Source: Paracyclopina nana
Taxonomy: Eukaryota; Arthropoda; Copepoda; Cyclopoida; Cyclopettidae
Reading direction: 5' to 3'
DNA: 64,000 nt
NCBI GenBank assembly: GCA_019096065.1
Contig: JAGUCH010000002.1
Coordinates: forward strand, 15,822,501 to 15,886,500
The notes under the pieces were generated by a model. The model searched no databases and was not told where the DNA came from. It saw nothing but the letters and a program-made list of their open reading frames with translations. Shown here piece by piece: positions 25,101 to 35,700 of this stretch (within the stretch, counting starts at the first letter, position 1; every line of letters begins with the position of its first letter). Both the position numbers and the translations under genes were made by a program.

Positions 25101-25315
25101 TTTTTTTCAGTCTTTTAGATGAAATACCAGCAAAAACAGCTCAGAAGCTTTCAACTATTCCTGGCGATCACGCTCGGTCTCTTTCCAAATCCTGGGATAA
25201 ATCAAAAGTTACTTCCTCTAAGGGAGATGAAGAAGTTGATGCTGGTGGTGTCAAAATTGTGGTCGAAGAGGAAAGCAATCAGCGGCTCAGAAGAATATTT
25301 GACTTTGTCAACTAA
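19181..25315 (+). CDS. Secreted MORN-repeat protein
   Basis: Six exons (19181-19258, 19408-19469, 19544-19650, 19769-19844, 24398-24625, 25111-25315) give 251 aa. Residues 1-24 form a signal peptide (basic start, hydrophobic core, polar end). About four MORN repeats span residues 45-160, with cores YTGEF, HQGSY, FEGFF and a degenerate DGEW. A charged C-terminal tail of about 70 residues has no recognised domain. The exon 4 acceptor is taken at 19768 (TTTTTGCATGAG), because only that site keeps the frame and completes a MORN repeat. MORN repeats usually act on the cytoplasmic side of membranes, so a secretory signal is unusual. The function is unknown. Intron 4 is 4.6 kb and repeat-filled; intron 5 contains a tRNA-His gene. 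Confidence 0.8.
20256..20430. repeat. 175-bp imperfect palindrome of the tRNA-bearing repeat family
   Basis: The sequence begins GAGCTGGGGCACGTAAAGTA and ends with the reverse complement of that string; the arms extend about 75 bases with few mismatches. It should fold into a long hairpin. A degraded relative lies at 14779-15015, again next to the tRNA-like part. Confidence 0.85.
20815..21591. mobile_element. Nested insertion with short inverted ends, 777 bp
   Basis: Absent from the matching position of copy 1. It begins TAGGGAACAA and ends TTGTTCCCTA, with looser inverted similarity for about 20 more bases. No open frame of note, so it is probably a non-autonomous DNA element. The target duplication is unclear (TA or TAT). 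Confidence 0.6.
24265..24330. repeat. 16-bp tandem repeat, about four units
   Basis: Unit GCGAGTAAAAAAGCGT, copies at 24265, 24281, 24297 and 24313, with increasing divergence in the last two. It lies about 70 bases upstream of MORN exon 5. Confidence 0.85.
25019..25090 (+). tRNA. tRNA-His (anticodon GTG)
   Basis: A full cloverleaf: acceptor stem GCCGTGA/TCACGGC, anticodon stem CTGCG/CGCAG with loop TTGTGGC (GTG anticodon), T arm CCAGG-TTCGAAT-CCTGG, discriminator A, no intron. A run of eleven Ts at 25097-25107 is the Pol III terminator. It lies on the sense strand inside the last intron of the MORN gene, 20 bases from exon 6, and the T run also serves as the polypyrimidine tract of that exon's acceptor. 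Confidence 0.97.
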
Positions 25316-26148
25316 CAAAATAATGTGTGAGAACCTTAATTTTTTAACTCACAATTGTGCAATACGCATCTAAAAAGTAGTGAAAATTTTTGGGCTAAAA
25401 ATAGACGCGTTAAAGTTTCTATAGGCGCATTGATTTCCTTTGTATTGAGTGTAGCAGCATGCGTGAATCATTGATTTTGAAACTTTGACAATAGCAACGA
25501 AGTTGAGTCAATATTCTGCTTGAATCAATTTTGGTGACTTTTAAATATTTCAGCTTTCTCTTTTAATGGTTAAAAGTATACATATATAGTATGTATAACA
25601 CAAAGATGAGCGTCCTTGAGAAAGGCTCAATAAAGGCTTGATTAGCCCTCTCAAATAATCACTAATTTGTGCCATCAGATGAAGTAAGTAAGCTCATTAC
25701 TACTTGCTAACGTCACAAATAAGCCTCAATTCGCATCCAAATCACCATCCAGCATAAATATCAATGTATATTTATGAAGACATACAGCAATTATGTGGTA
25801 ATATATGGTAACATAATTTTTAGTCAGTATACATGCAAAAAGTTATGTAAGTGGTAAACAATTAAATGCAAGGATACCAACTGGCTTGAATAATTAAGGT
25901 AACGCACTGAAATCTAAAATTGCACAGTTTGTTTAGCTGATAAGTTTGTATTTGCAATTCTTGCTGTGCATTTTACCTGGTGCAAAAACTTGCTTTTAAA
26001 TGCTGGCCCCTCTTTGCGCTTTTGTTTTCTTTGGTTTCTTGCTGAGAAGGAGCGATTTCTAACAAGAGAGACATTGGTTACATCCATTTAGCAAGCAGCA
26101 TCAACTAGAAATTCCCAAGTACTATTTTTTCGAAGGCTTGGTACAAGA

Positions 26149-26588
26149 CTAATATCCCGTTCATGTGCAAAATTGCTTTTCGGAAAGTAAAAAATTGTCA
26201 TAAGGCAACGGAGTTTTGCTATCAAACCACTTAAGAAGGGCTTCTCAACTAGTTAAACCAGGAATCGAGTTAACAAATTTAGGGCGAAATTCCGAATTTT
26301 TATTATTATTTCAGCTGTATCTTATTTGTAATAACTCTGCATTTTTTAGCTAGTTCAAATGAATTTGTGCGAAACAATTTGATTTAATAGTAACCAGTTT
26401 GGCACTGAAATTGAAATAAACTTTGAGTGTTTACTTCTCAATAGTCTTAAAATTGACCCGATTTTTTCCTAAGCGTTAGCATTAGCAGAAGTTTAGTGTG
26501 TTAGTCATAAGACAATTTTTCTCCTTTCCGTAAGGCGTTCGGTGTGCATTATCGTCAGGAATTTGGGGGCACATGAACGGGATATTAG
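26149..26588. mobile_element. MITE-like inverted repeat, 440 bp
   Basis: CTAATATCCCGTTCATGTGC at 26149-26168 is exactly inverted at 26569-26588. No coding content between. The target duplication could be TA or CTAA/TTAG, so the superfamily is undecided. Confidence 0.7.
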
Positions 26589-27047
26589 ACCACCCCTCAG
26601 TGACGAGAAATTCAGCCAAGGACATAATAGAGATTGTTTTTAATCTTAATCGAACGATGGGGAAGTTTAGAGCCCATTTTTAAAAAAAGATTGTCATAGC
26701 AGAAAAGGTTGAAAATTGAAATACAATGCTGTCAACATGTCAAATTACTCCAGCCATATAAACATTTTGGCGCTATTGGCAAGCAAATGTCCCTATAGGC
26801 ACTTATTAGGCTTTTTTCACAATTTTGATCCAGCCAATATACCAGAATGGGTAGTGATTGGCCCCCCAAAAAATGCGTTCGGCAGGTAGGTAATGCTAAT
26901 AAAGTAGTTCATTCTTTTATATAGCTAGCCTCACGTACACCTGAGACTCTAATTGATCATACCCTCGAGTTGAGAAACGATTCATTTCCAGGCATAGCTT
27001 TTTCTGGCAAAAAAAGCCACATTGCTTCGGGCTGAAAGTGTCAATTA

Positions 27048-27269
27048 GGGCCTGTTCACCTGCTTATTATGGCCGTTATTTTGGCAAAATATTGGAGAGA
27101 AATACTGAGAAACTGAGGATTTTTATATTGGTGTAGGATGGCTTTTGGTACCAATATACCGATTCCGAAGTCAAAATCTGAAAAATGATTTTACAAATAC
27201 CACATATTTGCAAATTTCATCATAATATCGCGCGTTATTTTGCTGATAATATTGCAGGTGAACAGGGCC
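27048..27269. mobile_element. PIF/Harbinger-like MITE, 222 bp
   Basis: Inverted ends GGGCCTGTTCACCTGC (left) and GCAGGTGAACAGGGCC (right) differ by one base. They are flanked on both sides by TTA, the usual PIF/Harbinger target duplication. Noncoding. Confidence 0.8.
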
Positions 27270-29414
27270 TTAGCTTACATGAATATTTGCTTCTCAGAGA
27301 CAAAAAAGTGTAATTGTCACAGTACACCAGTAATTCAATCTTGCCAAAGGATCGGTGAAAGCCTGTTTGCTCATGGGTGTTTGACAATCGCATTTTCGAG
27401 GTTTGCTGTCACAAAGTAAATTGGCTGGCTATCCAAGCGGATTTGCCAATAGCTTGAATGCTTTAACTGACCCACCCCAATATTTTCCCAGGTTTTTGAA
27501 ACGTATTAGCATTCCTTTGTTTTACCTAGTAGAGGGAAATGAGTGGATGATATAATGAAACATCTGCCTTTGAAAAGATTTCATTTTGATGAAGGTTTTC
27601 CATTTTGAAAAAAAAATTAATTCGTTTTTGCAACGCCCCTTATAGCTCAACTTTTTCCCAGCCATTTTGGCTGACCAGTCTTAAGAAAAGCTTGGAATTT
27701 TAGGTCGGGTACGGAAAGTTGTACGATGAAAGATGAGTGCAGTGTAGAGAGTAAATGTTAATTTCCTCGCTTGCTTGTTAGGAATATTGTTTTCTTAGGC
27801 CTGGTACAAAAATAAATTTCTATTGCTGATGAGCCTTAATTTGACCAGACAAGCTTTTACAATATTCGATGAGTAACTTATGGGATTTATTGTCGAGAAT
27901 CGTCTCCAGGGTGACGCAGTCTTTTTTACTAGGCAATTTGCTTGGTTCTTGCCCTTAAATATGCATGTGAAAAAGTGGCTGAGCATAAATAAGCTTCCTT
28001 AGGTTGTGCAAGCCTTGGAAAGCTTAAAAGTATTTTAGGACGTGATATTGTAACGGTAAAATAACGTGAAACGAATTGGGATACACGGATTAGAAGCACA
28101 TCAACGCAACAATCGCCAATTTGAGAAGCCTCTTAAAAAAACTTCGTTACTTCATCCAAGAGATTAGATCATCATTAATTAACAAGTACTGTAAGCATAA
28201 CTGAGGCTTAATGTAAAAAGGCCGAATAATGATGCCTTTGGCTTCGTGTATTAACAAAAAAGCCATCAACGATACATCATTGCGATAACAATGGTCTTGT
28301 TGCTAAGGAATCATTATCCAAGTTATAGAAATATTATTTCGGCTCACAATCATTGCATTGTTAGATAGATCATGTACACTATACACATAGTGTGTGACAT
28401 GGAGCAAGAAATGTGTAAAATCTAGTAAAACACGATTCACATTTGAAAGCGGGTTGCTTCCATTAGCACAATCCGTTTATTACAGTGAAAAATATCGAAA
28501 AATGGCCTTTTTTGCGGCTGAACGTGAAGTTGCTCTACTATACTGGCAATATCCCGCCGCCATGTGATAATGCTGCTCTGCTGGTACTCCTACAACGTAC
28601 CACATATAATAGCCGTCTATCTGCTCTCCGAGATCGCGGGAAAGTCGCGACGAGAGCCTTCAGAAAGGCCTCAATCCTCGAACAGGCAGCAAGCACATCA
28701 AAGTTGGGCTTCTTTTTTTATTGCGGAAGAAGTTTACCAATTGGGAAAAAGTGACCATAACACATCAGGAAAGGGTAGGTTTCTTTAGCGCTAATGCTTT
28801 TTGCACGCGATGTGAATACAGTTTTAGTAGAATTTTCAGCCGGCGTCAATTTATACAAAAAAAAATTGAGGCATTTTTATCGCGAAGCCCCGCAAAATGT
28901 AATTTATATTTAGCTCTTGCTAGTGAAAACCTCAATAAAAGTAATCAACCCTAAATAGGTACAGTTTCCTTTGTTGTTACGCTTACTTCAACTTTGGTTC
29001 ATCTCGTCAAGTGCCAAAATACTTGCATGCTCCTAAAAACTTTACGTATAATATGTGTCTTGTTATAAAAAATGACATGGCAGTCGTGAGGATGCCATAA
29101 ATATGACAAAAAAGTGCATTTTATCGTGTTGACTCACCCGAATTTCTCTTTGGGGCTTCTTGCACCTTTAGATGGTCAATTGCATCCTTACAACTTATTG
29201 TAGTGGAGCTTCTTCAAAAGAAAGCCACGATGAAAGGCCCGAAATTATTTTGCAGTTGCAAAAATCTTGGGATTCCTAACGATGCAAGCGCAGAATGCAG
29301 TTTGCAGCTAGTTCAGTTTTCGTAGCTGCACATGTGAATTGCGATGTATTGACTTTTTGTCTGACGCGCTGCCATTTCGCGACTTTTTTTTTAAACTATC
29401 GGGCCGGAATTAAA

Positions 29415-29510
29415 ATGCCCGGAAAACTTTTATTTTACTCCACTGGACTTTTGATTGGAGCGATCACATATCGATTATTTGTGGTAGAGGCCGCGGGGAA
29501 AAATGCATAA
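29415..29510 (+). CDS. Candidate 31-aa small membrane ORF
   Basis: A 31-codon frame with a hydrophobic stretch (YSTGLLIGAITYRLF) between basic and charged ends, shaped like a single-pass mitochondrial or ER microprotein. There is no homologue I recognise and no splice or polyadenylation context to prove expression. It may be chance or an upstream frame in the GPCR's 5' region. Confidence 0.2.
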   Translation: MPGKLLFYSTGLLIGAITYRLFVVEAAGKNA

Positions 29511-29934
29511 TTCGAAAATCATTATTTCTTTTGGCCTTGAACCGACCATGACATTCACATGCATTTGAATTATTCACATTGATTACTCGCTGGTTTTTAT
29601 GCTAATGCTCTTCTGCGTGTATGTTGATATAGTCGTCTTTTTACTTTGAGGGAAAAAACTACTCCGCATTGAAAAAAGAGCTATTGTAACCCTCTTAATC
29701 TTTATCTGAACGTGGCGCACAAAAGCATCTCAAATCCAGGTAGTTGAGGATAGATTGGTGTATTATTTCACTCCCTTTTTAAAAAGCCTTGCGCACTTTC
29801 ATCCAAACTTATTTTAACCTACATAAGTCAGACTGAAAAAAAAAATAGTGAAACTGCTTTCGAAACATGCTTTCATAAAAAGTAATGAGACGAACATGAA
29901 GCCTGATTAACCTTCTTTTTTTCTAGCTTCGACT

Positions 29935-32124
29935 ATGATGTTGAGCAATGAAAGCAACGAGTTCAACATCTCAGCCAGTGATTTGGACCTAACCTGTCCC
30001 AGCCTGACGGAATGGCAGGAAACTGTGATAAAAAACACCAGCTACTACATAGAAGGAGTACTCCAGTCCAGTGTGGCTGTTGTTGGCATTTTCATCAACC
30101 TGATTTCCTCGATCATTCTCACCAAAAAGGAAATGCGCAACAGCTTCAATCTGCTGCTTGTCACTCTCGCGGCCTACGACTCGTGGTACCTTTTCGGCGC
30201 CATTCTGGAGTCGTGCCGCAAATTCTTCCAATCCATGCGAAGTGACACCCACATCATACTATTCCCCTACTTTCTGTATCCCATCCACCAAACCTCAATG
30301 TCCGGATCGATATTCATGACTGTGGCCATAGCTTTTGAGAGGTTCACTGCAGTTCATTTCCCCCTCGATTATAATCAGGTATGTTCCTCTTTGAGCCTTT
30401 TAAATCGAAAAGCTTTTGAGGAGAGCCGTTCAATTTCGTGCTCTGGGAAAAAGAAAGCCAGTTATTGCACTTTTTGGCAGAAGCCATCAAAATAATTAAT
30501 CCAGTCAAGATTATCCTCGTAGTTTTTGCAAAAGATCCCTCCTATATATAAGAGCCATTCTTTACATTAAATCCATAAGCCACTATACGAAAGCAGCTTT
30601 TGTAACGGAGCCTCCTTTTTCCTCAGTTCATTTCTTCTTTCTCATTTGCAGGCGATGAATGACGACCGAGTGATGCGAAAACGTGTGGCCAAATACCTCA
30701 TTCCAGTCTGTGTTATCTCGTTCGTTTTCAACATTCCCAAGTTCTTCGAGGCTCAAATAGAGTTCGATGAACAAGAAGATTTGAGTAGCAATGACACATC
30801 CATCGAAGATGCCAACGGAACAATATCCGTGAGTATCATACTTTTAAGCTCGAAAAGGAAACTCGAGCGATCCTTGGTTCCTTCGAAATTAGAGTAGTAT
30901 ATAAGAATAAGCTGAATAAGCCGATCAGGCATGAATCATTTTGTCTTAGACAGCAAATAGCTTTTTTTGGATTACACCAAAGTTGCACAACCGAGGTAAT
31001 GACATAAAATATCATTCTAGGACATAATGACCCCACGTATCACGCTGACCCCCATGAGAACCCATCCCTGGTACTCTAATTACAACAGCTGGAGCAGACT
31101 GTTTGTTTTGGGCATCATTCCATTCATCCTTCTGGTTTTCTTCAACGCAAAAATCTACAGGTAAATAAAGTGGAGTGGCTGGCTTGGCTGGGGAATTTCA
31201 ATAAAATTGGCTTTTTCCCCGAGCAGAGACATCACTGAGCGCAGGAAGAGGAGGCTTTTATCCAATGGAATTGCGAAAGCTAATAAAGGTCAAGAATTGA
31301 TTACCAGAAATCCATCAGCTTCAATTGGCGGCCAATCCATCCAGGCCCCTGAAGAGCTTCCCATGGTGGTGGCTGTCTCAAGACCCGGAGAACTGAATGT
31401 CAACCAGCCCATCCAGATCACCATCAACGACGTGGCACTTCCGAGCAGGGATGGCATGAGCGTGGTGTCCAACGAAGGCTCCAGCCAAACGAGGTCGTTG
31501 AAGAAAACGGCTTGCTCAATCAGGAAGGCCAGAAAGTCCGTCAGCTCAGCCCAGAGAGCCAAAAAGGCCAGCTTGAGCTGCTTGACTTGCATCAGGGGAT
31601 CCGTCAAGGAGGCATTTCCAGTGCAGACTCCGCCCACGCTTCAGGTACCGGGAGAAATGGCCAGGCCTGCATCCTCATTGCTGCTGATGGACTCTCCGGT
31701 GAGGAACGACTCCCCAACAAGCTTGAACGGGGCTGCCCTCAACCAACCTGCGTCATCATCACGCGTACCGAGGAGGAACACGTCAAGGCGAAGGGCCGAG
31801 GACAATTTGGCCGTGGTGTTCATGGCCATCATACTGATCTTCTTGGTTTGTCATGCCCCTCGCATCCTCTTGGACATCCGTGAGCTAGCCACAGTGGCCA
31901 CGGCTGACTATTGCAACAAAGCGGGCAGATATGAATTCAAGATGTGGTCTCTGGTCCTGTTGAATGTCTCTCATTTTCTATTGGTTGTCAACTCGTCCGT
32001 CAACATGGTTGTGTACTGCTTGCTGGGCTCCAAATTCAGGGCAGAAGTGAAGAAGATCCTCGACAAGCTGTTCACGTGTGCAGGCTCCAAATATCAGCCC
32101 AACAATAACTGCGTCACTGCATAA
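29935..32124 (+). CDS. FMRFaR: Class A neuropeptide GPCR, FMRFamide-receptor-like
   Basis: Four coding exons (29935-30378, 30652-30828, 31021-31160, 31227-32124; phases 0, 0, 2) give 552 aa. N-glycosylation sites (NES, NIS, NTS) precede seven membrane segments. TM3 ends with ERF in place of DRY. The second extracellular loop is long and acidic, and the third intracellular loop is about 170 residues, Ser/Arg-rich. TM7 reads NSSVNMVVYC, an NPxxY variant found in insect FMRFamide receptors. These signal through G proteins at the plasma membrane in response to RFamide peptides; the ligand is inferred from family only. An acceptor (TTTTTTTCTAG) at 29926, just before the ATG, implies an upstream noncoding exon. 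The length fits the family (about 550 aa). Confidence 0.85.
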
Positions 32125-32451
32125 ATGCGCGTTGTTAAGCTACAGAGCTTTCAAGTTAGCTATACCATGCTTGTGTGTAAAGTACTCCAGACTTTTCCAT
32201 TAGATTGCTTTGTTGTTGTATTAGGAGCCTAGGAGGTGCCCACCAAGAAGCTTTAATTGAATTAATCGCATGCTAGCACCTTTTTTCTTACTGTTCGCCC
32301 TCGAAGCTGTGTGTGTACTCATTGGAATCGTGTCGAGACTGTTACTGTACACATATCAAATAATGTACCTAAGAAGGAAGAAAAACCAGATTTTCAACGT
32401 GTTGTCCTCAGTCATCAACATGCGCTCAAAATTAAGTTGAATATCCGTGGA

Positions 32452-32457
32452 AATAAA
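32452..32457 (+). terminator. Polyadenylation signal of the GPCR gene
   Basis: AATAAA about 330 bases after the GPCR stop codon, in an AT-rich tail. Confidence 0.5.
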
Positions 32458-32784
32458 GTTGTTCTATTTATTCCATACCTTTCAAGATTTTGTCACTTAA
32501 TGAAAGCTCACTTCCATTAATTTCCGCGGTTTTCTATGCCGAAATAGCTCCTTTTTTGTCCACTGGGTGCAAGATTTACTTCGCGATAATTCGTGACAAC
32601 GACCTCAGCCTCAGTTGAAGCTATTAACGGGGAAACGGGCTTGCGCGCGCCCGAGCTGAGGGCGGGAGCGGTGCTCAATAGTAAAAACAATCACCCAACC
32701 TCGTTTGTTTACAACACGTGAGAGTCACGACAATTTGACGGAAAATTGGAATTTTCGCCTTTTCTCTCTCTTGGAATAGACGGC

Positions 32785-35700
32785 ATGTCTTTTTTCCGCC
32801 AATTGACCACAGGCATAAAGTTCGACAAAGCTAAATTCCGGCCAGAAGCTGAAAAATTTGGTCTCGTCAAGAAGGAGACTAAACTGGACAGCCATGAAGT
32901 GGAAACTGTTTCACTTGACGACGATTTCGTGCCCGATTCCAACTTGCCAACTCCCGAAGATTCTGAAGAGTCTGAAACTCATTCCGAAGACTCTGACAAC
33001 GAACATGAGCTCAAACTTCTTGGTGAGTGTTTTATGTGAAAGCCTGTTTATAGCAGAAAATCTAGGGAATCCGCAATTCACGTCAATCACGTTAAGAATG
33101 CTTCCTTCGTTGACGTTATATTTTAGATTGTGTCTCAAAATAAAATGCTATTGTAGTGCAATAAGCACATTATTCACGTTTAACGTTGCCTTCTCTCGAA
33201 AGCTGTGATTTAATAAGTTTAGCTTATTTCATTTACCACCGGCAGATACACAGACAATTTTAGAGAAAATGTCAACTTCTAAAAACAAAAATTCCAAATA
33301 TTTGTTTGGTAGTTTACGCATGTATCTTAACCACCGAAATTTGTGATTCTAAATCAATTGACACATCAACTTGCATGTTGTCCTAGGATTCCTGTATTAT
33401 GATGTTTTATGATTTTTTGACGTGCGCTCAATATGTTTCTTTTGATTTACTACATGGGTTTGGCTTGCTAGAGATATTTTGTTGGCAAAATATGGCTACT
33501 GTGAGGCCATTGAGGCTGCGTATTTTTCTGAAATGTCGTCGACACAATTTATTAGAGCTTGTAGCCATAAACTCGCCAGGCGAGGGATTCTCTTAAAGTA
33601 GGGCCTCTCCTCCCACGCAATAACCTGGTGCTCTCAAGTAAGAGCCATTTCAAGCTCTTTTCCACGGGGAGCCCAACACGGTAGGAAAACAAATATGTTT
33701 TCTATTTCGGAAAATATGTTATGTAATGTAGGGCTACAAATAGGTTTCTTCCTCATTTACATGTGTTGTGAAAGTTGGTGTGTTTTCCTATTTCCTATAA
33801 GTAATATCTTCTCAGTATGACATGTAGGCATTTTGTACTGCACGAGCTTTGACGTGACTCGGATGAAAAAAAAGCCCTCGTTTTTTCATATGGTTCATTT
33901 ACATCATTTCAGGCGACATATGCGTCAAGGATCAGAAGTCAGGCAAGAAGAAAACAAAAAAGAAAAAGAGCAAGCACGATTTGGCGCTTATGCTTCAAGA
34001 GAAAGTCAACAGGTTTCGCAATGTGCATCGCATCCATGTCAAAGGCTCTGACATTCCCAATCCAATTGATAGCTGGGACAAGCTCAAACAAAATTATGGC
34101 GTCTCCGAGGATCTCTTGGAAGTTTTGAAATCGTCATACGACAAGCCGACCCCCGTACAAATGCAAGCCATTCCTCTAATGCTCGAACGAAGGGAATCTC
34201 TCGTTTGTGCGCCAACCGGCTCTGGTAAGCTAATTAGTATCCTCACGTCGATACAAGACCTGACATGGATAATTCCTTGATCCTTAAGATAGATACTTAA
34301 ATTGCCTAGGTGGAATATTCCGTTAATCAATTTTGAGAGAACCTTTGTGAGCAAAGTCTCTAGGAATCCTGGGTCTCGTCCCTTGGGATGCTTCATAGCA
34401 ATTTGTAGTTGACATAAATTACGAAAACAGCTCATTTTCTTTATCTACGTCAGTCAGCAAATGCAGCCTAGGGCTCTGCTGAAGAAAGCTCTCTAAGTAA
34501 AACATGTGCCACTGACATCACAATAGCTGAAAGGACCACATATTTCTAAATCAAGATTTCCGTTGCATTTTTTCAAAGTGAAAGCTTCCTTTCCATTGGA
34601 ATAAAAAAGTCTTTTCTTTGCAGGCAAAACTGTGTCTTATTTGCTGCCTCTGATTCATCATCTGCGTGAGCCACGCAACAAGAAAGGATTCAGAGGCCTA
34701 ATTGTTGCCCCTACGCGTGAACTAGCCACCCAAATTTACAGAGAATGCCTCAAATTGTGTCAGCCTCGTAAATTAAGGCCCTTCATCATTGACAAGGTTG
34801 CAAAGAGTGCCAAGAAAATCAGCGGGCAAAAGTTGGACATTTTGGTGACAACCCCCAACAGACTCGTGTACATGATCAACAGTGAGGAAATCAGCCTCAA
34901 AAACGTCGAGTGGCTCATTGTGGACGAATCTGACAAACTCTTTGAAACTGTTGGCAAAGGAGAGAGCTCTTTCAGAGACCAGCTGGCAACAATCTACAGG
35001 TAATTGTTTCTTCTTCAGAATCATATTTGTCAAATTAAGAGGCTTTTTCTTTGTTCCCCTCTTCAAGAGCTTTGCAAAAAAATGGAAGCCGTCAATTTCT
35101 TAGGATTTCTTACTTTAAATAAATTAGGCAGCATACCCTATTCAGTATTTAGACATATGAGTGGGAAACCATAGCATATGCATTATATCTAGCCGGATAT
35201 ACTTACAGACGTAACCAGGGAAAAAGCAGATTTCTCACTCATTCCTGGCCCTTTTCGGATTTAGGCATCTGTGAGATCTTAATGTAAGCTTCTTTGGAAG
35301 ATTGCACTTTCGAATCACGGAAACCGGAATTAGTTGGGTGCAAAAGCCACATGTTGCATTTTTTGTGGCCCCTGCTGCTCTGCTTTCATAAGTAAAAGTT
35401 TCCCACTTGTGTTATCTTTTCGTGGCTAGCTTTGTGGTCCGCCTAAAATGCAAATATAGCTTAATGCTTTCTAAGACCGTCTAAGTTTTTTCATAAAAAT
35501 GCTACTTTTAAAATAAGTAGTGATGGAACGAGTTTCAGCTTGGCTTGAAAGCTTGAAGCTAAAACCCAGCTTGAGCTACATAAGCAAAAAGCTTGGGATC
35601 GCTCGAACCAAATTTTGAAAAGCTTGAAACCCAAAATATGCAAAGCTTGAAAAAGCTTGACACCAAATTTCAAAACTTTATCCATTTTTAATCAAAACAA

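Larger units (their letters stand above)
25316..29414. other. Intergenic region with two small inverted-repeat elements
   Basis: Apart from the elements at 26149-26588 and 27048-27269 I see no supported gene. A more GC-rich stretch at about 28550-28780, ending at a possible donor (AAAGGGTAGGT), could be an untranslated first exon of the GPCR, but the sequence does not prove it. Confidence 0.45.

Noticed and set aside
28485-28954. Overlapping open frames of 74-89 aa as coding genes
   Set aside because: Several frames are open at once, with no motif or splice support; more likely a GC-richer noncoding exon or promoter.
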